In this document: positions 59,676 through 64,000 of the stretch, in pieces
Position numbering within the stretch: the first letter of the stretch is position 1
Layout: every line of letters begins with the position of its first letter
Assembly (NCBI GenBank): GCA_030835025.1
Contig: JAUQWS010000122.1
Span: forward strand, 1-64,000
DNA length: 64,000 nucleotides
Origin: Ignavibacteria bacterium
GTDB taxonomy: Bacteria; Bacteroidota; Ignavibacteria; Tepidaquicellales; OLB5
Direction of reading: 5' to 3'
Position numbers and translations under genes: made by a program
The notes under the pieces: model-generated
Seen by the model: only the letters and a program-made list of their open reading frames with translations
Databases searched by the model: none
Told to the model about the DNA's origin: nothing

Positions 59676-60398
59676 CTAATCAGGCTCTCCGTCTTTATTG
59701 TCATCCTGGAACGCACTCTTGAACGATGTCATTATATTTGCGTCTATTAACGCTGCATTTGAAGCCAGGTTTGGATTCAGCACATTGCTGCCGCTTCTAA
59801 ACCATGTTGTTTTGTTAAAAACCACCGTGAGGTTCTGCTTTTTTAAATTAATGTTTGTTGACTTATTGAAATTTGCCACAACCTCTAAACTCTGTTTTGA
59901 TCTGTATACAAACGGCGCTCCGTTATATGTACCCCTTATTATCATAGAGTACCTTAGGTTCTCTGCGGTACCTTCTCTGAACTCTGCATCCGGAATGGTT
60001 TCTGTTTCACCCGCTTTATGTATCTGAAACTTGGCTTTCGTGTAAATATCCCTAACAATGTAACCGTTCAGAATTTCGCTTAAACCTCCGTTCAGGTTCA
60101 TATTAACAACAAAGGGACCTGAATGGTGAAGTTGATTTAAACCATCCCTTTCGCGCTCATACTGAATGTTTGTAAGCAGTACTTTAACCTCTGTGATAAC
60201 GACCACGTCAACAGGGTTACCCGATGCATTGTCATCAGCTTTCATATTTATGGAAAGCTCTGTTGCTCCGCTTGGGACAAGTATTCCGCCTGCCGGGTCG
60301 CAGCCCTGGAAAAATGCCATCAATACCGGAACAACAAATGGCAATATGTACGATAGTACAGGTTTAAATAATTTGTTTAATATTTCTGCTCTTAACAT
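59676..60398 (-). CDS. Lipoprotein, paralogue of 61116, with calcium-loop-like tail
   Basis: The 240-aa protein has a long hydrophobic leader with a lipobox-like FFQGC (Cys33). The mature domain is all-beta and shares with the gene at 61116 the motifs IPDAEFREGTAENLRYSMIIRGTYNGAPFVY and NKTTWFRSGSNVLNP. It ends FQDDNKDGEPD, a DxNxDG calcium-binding-like loop at the very tail. It reminds me of the DUF4382 type of carbohydrate-like fold lipoproteins, without certainty. GGAGAG precedes the ATG by 10 nt. It belongs to the run of secreted genes. Confidence 0.72.
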   Translation of the reverse strand: MLRAEILNKLFKPVLSYILPFVVPVLMAFFQGCDPAGGILVPSGATELSINMKADDNASGNPVDVVVITEVKVLLTNIQYERERDGLNQLHHSGPFVVNMNLNGGLSEILNGYIVRDIYTKAKFQIHKAGETETIPDAEFREGTAENLRYSMIIRGTYNGAPFVYRSKQSLEVVANFNKSTNINLKKQNLTVVFNKTTWFRSGSNVLNPNLASNAALIDANIMTSFKSAFQDDNKDGEPD

Positions 60399-60412
60399 TC
60401 TTTTAAGCTCTC

Positions 60413-60997
60413 CTATTTTGAAGTAGTTATTTTATTTGTTTCCGAAAATTCGTTTGATACTATTGAGTAATAATAAACATCACCCGGAAATTTTGAGACA
60501 TTCCATTTTATATCGTGAGATCCTGCACCAAAGCTGCTTCTTGCAAGTTCGTCAACCGTTTTGCCCTGTGAATCATATATTTTAATGCTAACAAATCCGG
60601 GATTCAGAAGCGAGAACTTTATTCCGACTAAAGATACTTCGGTAGCCGCAAAGTCATCTGCCGGCATAAAACCACTGCCAAAATCATCTTTGCTGCCTCC
60701 GGACCGGGGATTTAATTTCTTTTTACTGCTCTTTTTATCCTCTATGCTGTTTATTCTTATTTCCCTGATCTGCCACGGCGCGGGTGAGTGCCGATTAACC
60801 CAGCTCAAACCGCCATCGGTAGTGCTGTATAGTACTTTGCCGCTCTCATCAACTGCCGAGCCGTTGTTCTCATCAATGAAAAAAATTGTCTTTGTCTCTT
60901 CTCCTGTAACAGGACCGGCGGTGTTTCTTTGCTGTGAACTGACTGTAAATGAAACAAGTATCAGCAGCGGCAGCATATATTTGTTTATTATTCTCAT
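60413..60997 (-). CDS. Short secreted protein: one Ycf48-like blade plus a degenerate T9SS-like tail
   Basis: The 194-aa protein has a signal peptide (1-21), a single Ycf48-like unit (TIFFIDENNGSAVDESGKVLY, then STTDGGLSW), a Lys/Ser-rich linker, and a C-terminal part that follows the T9SS type A fold (FVSIKIYDSQGKTVDEL, AGSHDIKWNVSKFPG, YYYSIVSNEFSETNKI) but lacks the NPFNP motif and the final KxMxLxK. It may not be sorted by T9SS in the usual way. It starts from ATG between the two related lipoprotein genes, 15 nt before the second. Confidence 0.72.
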   Translation of the reverse strand: MRIINKYMLPLLILVSFTVSSQQRNTAGPVTGEETKTIFFIDENNGSAVDESGKVLYSTTDGGLSWVNRHSPAPWQIREIRINSIEDKKSSKKKLNPRSGGSKDDFGSGFMPADDFAATEVSLVGIKFSLLNPGFVSIKIYDSQGKTVDELARSSFGAGSHDIKWNVSKFPGDVYYYSIVSNEFSETNKITTSK

Positions 60998-61041
60998 TTC
61001 TTGTTTTCTTGCGGTTATACTTTGTTGTTTCTTTTTTATTC

Positions 61042-61063
61042 CCCCGGGCTCTTTCGCCCGGGG
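61042..61063. terminator. G/C-rich hairpin between lipoprotein and single-blade genes
   Basis: CCCCGGGC-TCTTTC-GCCCGGGG, perfect 8-bp stem, 53 nt past the lipoprotein stop. The plus strand has TTTAATTT after it; the minus strand has no T-run. Confidence 0.6.
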
Positions 61064-61115
61064 TTTAATTTATGATAGTCCTTTTGCTTTTTGGCTTTAC
61101 ATTTTTGTCTTATGG

Positions 61116-61835
61116 TCAATTACCGTCAGGTAATCCGTTCTTATCATCATCTTTAAATGCACGTCTGAATGAATTCTTAAGATTATCGTCAATGATATCG
61201 GTGTTCTCAGGATTACCCGGATCGATAATGACCGTGCCGTTTTTGAACCATAAACCTGGGTTTACAGCTATTGTTATGTTTCTGCTTCCGTTTCCCGTAA
61301 CAATTGGTGTTGCAAGATTAATAACCATGTTCACGGATTTCCTAGACTTAAATACAAAACTGTTTCCGTTATAAGTACCCTTGATAATGAATGAATATCT
61401 CTGGTTCCCGCTGGAGCCTTCGCGGAACTCCGGATCAGGGATCTGCTCTGTATCTTCGGGCTTGTGGATCTTGAACTTAATTTTATTCCACGTACCGCTA
61501 GGAAGATTGCCTGATGTTACGGTTACAACTGCTCCGCCGGTGTTGAAATAGATAACAAATGGTGTAATCCTGATGTGCTGACTGGTACCCGAAGGTTCGG
61601 TTTCAAGCTCAACTTCGGTAATGAGTGCTTTTGCTTCGGTGATGCTTATTTCTGCGGGATTAGTTGCAGAATTATCCAGCATAACACTTACAGATGTATT
61701 GCCATCGGTTCCGTTACTGCCTGTTGAGCTGTTGACGGCAGAGCTGTTTTCACCGCAGCCCGATGCCATAGCAAGCAGTGTGATAAAAAGCGCTGCCAGG
61801 AGAACTGTGCTTCTGAGAGATCTGTTTGATTTCAT
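61116..61835 (-). CDS. Lipoprotein, paralogue of 59676, with calcium-loop-like tail
   Basis: The 239-aa protein has a lipoprotein signal (lipobox MASGC, Cys27) and a Ser/Asn/Gly-rich linker. The mature beta-rich domain matches the gene at 59676 (IPDPEFREGSSGNQRYSFIIKGTYNG, NPGLWFKNGTVIIDP) and ends FKDDDKNGLPDGN, a DxDxNG loop likely to bind calcium. It starts 1 nt after the 61-aa gene, with GAAGGAATT before the ATG, so the 49-aa, 61-aa and lipoprotein genes form a tight unit. Function unknown. Confidence 0.75.
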   Translation of the reverse strand: MKSNRSLRSTVLLAALFITLLAMASGCGENSSAVNSSTGSNGTDGNTSVSVMLDNSATNPAEISITEAKALITEVELETEPSGTSQHIRITPFVIYFNTGGAVVTVTSGNLPSGTWNKIKFKIHKPEDTEQIPDPEFREGSSGNQRYSFIIKGTYNGNSFVFKSRKSVNMVINLATPIVTGNGSRNITIAVNPGLWFKNGTVIIDPGNPENTDIIDDNLKNSFRRAFKDDDKNGLPDGN

Positions 61836-61836
61836 G

Positions 61837-62022
61837 TTAATTCCTTCTTTCTTTTTTGATTTTTGTACCTTCGTAAAATTTCTCTTTATTTATGTAGCTC
61901 TCCCTAATAGCCCTTTTATATGACCTGTCATTTACAACAAACATCTTTCCGTTAACAAATATCCAGATGTACGGATCGTGTTTTTCTATATGACAGTTTT
62001 CCCACCTGCTTTTTAAGCTCAT
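61837..62022 (-). CDS. Small hypothetical protein in a tight operon
   Basis: The 61-aa protein (MSLKSRWENCHIEKHDPYIWIFVNG...) has no signal peptide and is strongly basic, with many aromatics and a single Cys. Its start lies 1 nt after the 49-aa gene stop, with GGAGAATAAG giving a ribosome site; its stop lies 1 nt before the lipoprotein start. This tight packing is the main support. No family recognised. It may be a cytoplasmic factor binding nucleic acid or the membrane surface. Confidence 0.6.
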   Translation of the reverse strand: MSLKSRWENCHIEKHDPYIWIFVNGKMFVVNDRSYKRAIRESYINKEKFYEGTKIKKERRN

Positions 62023-62023
62023 C

Positions 62024-62173
62024 TTATTCTCCGATTCCGAGTAGGCTTAATGCGCTGAATATGTATCCCGATACAACAGGGATGGAAAGCAGAATGGGGA
62101 GTGTTACTGCTGCCACGATCACTGCAAATACTATGCTCCTTAGTGATCTTGTTACAACATCCTGAAGCTGCAT
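62024..62173 (-). CDS. 49-residue membrane peptide
   Basis: This ORF is too short for the track. From ATG at 62173 it reads MQLQDVVTRSLRSIVFAVIV and ends with FSALSLLGIGE. An amphipathic start precedes a hydrophobic stretch of about 30 residues, probably one long or two short membrane helices. AAGGGGG lies about 10 nt before the ATG, and the stop is 1 nt before the 61-aa start. The good ribosome site and tight packing make it likely real. No family recognised. Confidence 0.6.
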   Translation of the reverse strand: MQLQDVVTRSLRSIVFAVIVAAVTLPILLSIPVVSGYIFSALSLLGIGE

Positions 62174-62211
62174 GATAGTATTCCCCCTTAATTAAAGTTT
62201 TTGAATTGATG

Positions 62212-63843
62212 CTATTTAATTAATATCATTTTTCTGGTTTCTGCAAAATCCGGAGTCTCAAGCCTGTAAAAGTAAATTCCGCTTGAAACACCGCTGCCAT
62301 CAAATCGGACGTTGTATGAACCGGGCACCAGGTTTTCATTCATAAGTACCGCCGTTTCACTGCCCAGATTATCAAAAACAGTCAGTTTAACGTGCCCGCT
62401 TTTGGGCAGTTGGAAACTGATATTTGTAACCGGGTTGAACGGATTAGGATAGTTCTGCATTAATGCATAATTATCGGGAATTTCAGAACCGTTTCCGTTA
62501 TTGCCCGTAAAACCACTTCCGCTGTATTTTAAAGTAAGAAAATCAGAACCGTTTGCGCTCACACTGTTCCCTGTAACGTAAACATTTCCTACATCATCAA
62601 CTTTGACGCATGTTGCACCGTCGTTTAAATTGCTTGCACCGTTAAATTTCGTAACCCACAGCTCGGTGCCTGCTGAATTGTATTTCACGGTGGTATAATC
62701 ATATATCGCTCCGAATGTTACCTCTTTGCCGGTCACGTAGACATTTCCTGCCTGATCGACTGCCACTGAGTTCGGCATATCATAATTGTTTTCAGGCCCG
62801 TTGTATCTTGCTGCCCACAGCTGAATACCCTGCTGATCATATTTTATTGTTGCATAATCAATGCTGGTACCGTTGCCCGGGCTCCTTCCTGTTACGTAAG
62901 TATTTCCGTTGTTATCCAGTACTATCATAGCCGGAATATCTGAATTGTTAAGCGGGCCGTTATATGTTGCCAGCCATAGTTGCTGACCTGAACTGCTATA
63001 CTTTATTGTTACGTAATCATTCAGGGTTGCGGTTGAATAGCATGAACCTGTTACATAGATGTTACCTGAGCCGTCAATAGTCATCGATTCAGCAACATCT
63101 GAGTAATTTGCGGGACCATTGTGCCTTACAGCCCACTGTTCTGCACCGTTTGAGTTATATTTTATGGTTAAATAATCTTCTGAACCTATCACATTTGCAG
63201 ATTGGCTTGTGCCGGTTACAAAAACATTTCCATTATTATCAACAACTATTCCTTCCGGAGAGTCAAAGGCATTTCCGGGACCGTTGTATCTGACTGCCCA
63301 CTGCTGTATTCCCGCAGAGTTATATTTTATTGTCGCGTAATCCAGGGATGTCCCGCTGCCGTTACTCAAGCCGGTTACATATACGTTGCCAAAATTATCA
63401 GCAATTACTTTCAAAGCCTTGTCGTTATTATTTCCGGGACCATTATACCTTGCATCCCACTGCATTACGCCGTCTGAATTATACTTAACCGTGGCAAAAT
63501 CATCAAATCCGGTAATCGATCTGCTTGACCCGGTAACATAAATGTTACCTGAATTATCCGATGCTATCCACCTGGCGTCATCTTCACCGTGGGCTGGCCC
63601 GTCATATCTTGCTTCCCACAGCAAGGCGCCTGCGGAATTATACTTCAGTGTTGTATAATCCCAGCCGGTCGTGCCCCTGCTGCTTCCTGTAACATAGACG
63701 TTTCCTGAGTTATCCACGATCAGGTTTCTTGCTGAATCAATAAAATTTGTCGGGCCGTCGTATCTTGCCGCCCACTGCTGCGTAACCTGTGCTGCCGTTG
63801 TGAAACTGAGGGCAATAAAAAGTGTGATAAATGTGACTTTCAT
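62212..63843 (-). CDS. Secreted SBBP-repeat propeller with T9SS sorting domain
   Basis: The 543-aa protein has a signal peptide (1-18) and about nine SBBP-type repeats of roughly 50 residues, each with WAARYNGPxN, then DNxGNVYVTGxS, then DYxTIKYNSxG. These form a beta-propeller. The last 80 residues are a T9SS type A domain ([43 protein letters not shown]). Surface-exposed; ligand unknown. It lies 38 nt upstream of the 49-aa gene and 48 nt after the tail of a very similar gene at the right edge. Confidence 0.92.
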   Translation of the reverse strand: MKVTFITLFIALSFTTAAQVTQQWAARYDGPTNFIDSARNLIVDNSGNVYVTGSSRGTTGWDYTTLKYNSAGALLWEARYDGPAHGEDDARWIASDNSGNIYVTGSSRSITGFDDFATVKYNSDGVMQWDARYNGPGNNNDKALKVIADNFGNVYVTGLSNGSGTSLDYATIKYNSAGIQQWAVRYNGPGNAFDSPEGIVVDNNGNVFVTGTSQSANVIGSEDYLTIKYNSNGAEQWAVRHNGPANYSDVAESMTIDGSGNIYVTGSCYSTATLNDYVTIKYSSSGQQLWLATYNGPLNNSDIPAMIVLDNNGNTYVTGRSPGNGTSIDYATIKYDQQGIQLWAARYNGPENNYDMPNSVAVDQAGNVYVTGKEVTFGAIYDYTTVKYNSAGTELWVTKFNGASNLNDGATCVKVDDVGNVYVTGNSVSANGSDFLTLKYSGSGFTGNNGNGSEIPDNYALMQNYPNPFNPVTNISFQLPKSGHVKLTVFDNLGSETAVLMNENLVPGSYNVRFDGSGVSSGIYFYRLETPDFAETRKMILIK

Positions 63844-63891
63844 TTTTTTACCGTTTATTGCTTTTTGATTATAGATTATTGAATTATTGAA

Positions 63892-64000
63892 TTATTTTAT
63901 TAAAATCATTTTTCTTGTTTCAGTAAAGCCTGAAGTCTCAAGCCTGTAAAAGTAGATTCCGCTCGAGAGTCTGCTTCCGTCAAAATCTACTCTGTATGAA
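63892..64000 (-). CDS. 3' end of another T9SS cargo gene (cut by the edge)
   Basis: Only the last 35 codons are in the window and they are not in the ORF track. On the minus strand they read [20 protein letters not shown] and then a [10 protein letters not shown] end before TAA: the end of a T9SS type A domain. It closely matches the tail of the 62212 gene ([20 protein letters not shown]), so the two genes are probably tandem duplicates. What comes before cannot be seen. Confidence 0.85.
   Translation of the reverse strand, partial: SYRVDFDGSRLSSGIYFYRLETSGFTETRKMILIK

Noticed and set aside
61072-61374. Plus-strand ORF with a hydrophobic start opposite the lipoprotein gene
   Set aside because: It is an antisense shadow of the lipoprotein gene, which has a signal peptide, a paralogue and a ribosome site.
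45748-64000. Island of recently transferred genes
   Set aside because: T9SS cargo genes share codon style with the surrounding genes, and no integrase, tRNA or insertion sequence is present.
1-64000. tRNA or rRNA genes
   Set aside because: I looked for GTTCGA-type T-arms and rRNA landmarks in the spacers and found none; a tRNA scan would settle it.

Overview
The window reads as chromosomal DNA of a free-living bacterium of the Bacteroidota/Chlorobi/Ignavibacteria lineage, most like an Ignavibacteriales-type organism. This is inferred from several signals: secreted propeller proteins ending in type IX secretion (T9SS) sorting domains with N(Y/F)PNPFNP motifs, a DUF3098 protein, a TonB/PstS-like/TPR gene set, a class II (B12-dependent) ribonucleotide reductase, a citrate synthase of the mitochondrial type, and repeated TAnnTTTG (-7) promoter motifs. 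I found no rRNA, tRNA, CRISPR array, prophage or transposase. About 75 genes are supported, two of them cut by the window edges. Several starts in the ORF track were moved, and non-ATG (TTG) starts are common.

Region by region: 1-11.3 kb (minus strand) carries a cut lipoprotein, a multi-zinc-ribbon protein, an AHSA1-type protein, DUF3098, and a run of TonB, a small membrane protein, a PstS-like lipoprotein, a TPR protein and an M20 dipeptidase. An EthD-like protein, an L,D-transpeptidase, citrate synthase and an unknown secreted protein follow. 11.3-18.7 kb holds trmB, a DUF559 endonuclease-like gene framed by two 118-bp direct repeats, ada, a YgjP-type metallopeptidase and nrdJ. 18.7-19.4 kb is a non-coding stretch. 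19.4-23.5 kb is a minus-strand cluster of two paralogous ATP-grasp ligases, a GNAT acetyltransferase and a lysine 2,3-aminomutase family radical-SAM enzyme; this is the best candidate for an undescribed small-molecule pathway.

24-44.5 kb is mostly plus strand. It has prfA, a hemerythrin-like protein, twin zinc-ribbon proteins, an MFS transporter, many single-gene metabolic or unknown functions, and a metal-handling module at 33.9-37.3 kb: an HMA-AraC fusion regulator, an HMA-MauE membrane protein, a His/Met-rich outer-membrane protein and DUF4396. After it come a lipoprotein MsrA, an SMR pump, heme-binding and membrane proteins, SRPBCC/DinB proteins and a PLP dehydratase.

44.6-64 kb is dominated by secreted proteins. 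There are four large beta-propeller T9SS cargo genes plus the tail of a fifth, two related lipoproteins, single-blade mini-proteins and several very small membrane peptides, with strong hairpins in many spacers. Interspersed are a di-heme cytochrome c, a tandem pair of ~510-aa helical paralogues, a TolB-like propeller, a YCII protein, a GNAT/epimerase pair, an intact class D beta-lactamase and a PG_1098-type methyltransferase. The arrangement 'tiny membrane peptides, short secreted proteins, large Ycf48-like propeller' occurs twice and may be a co-expressed surface system.
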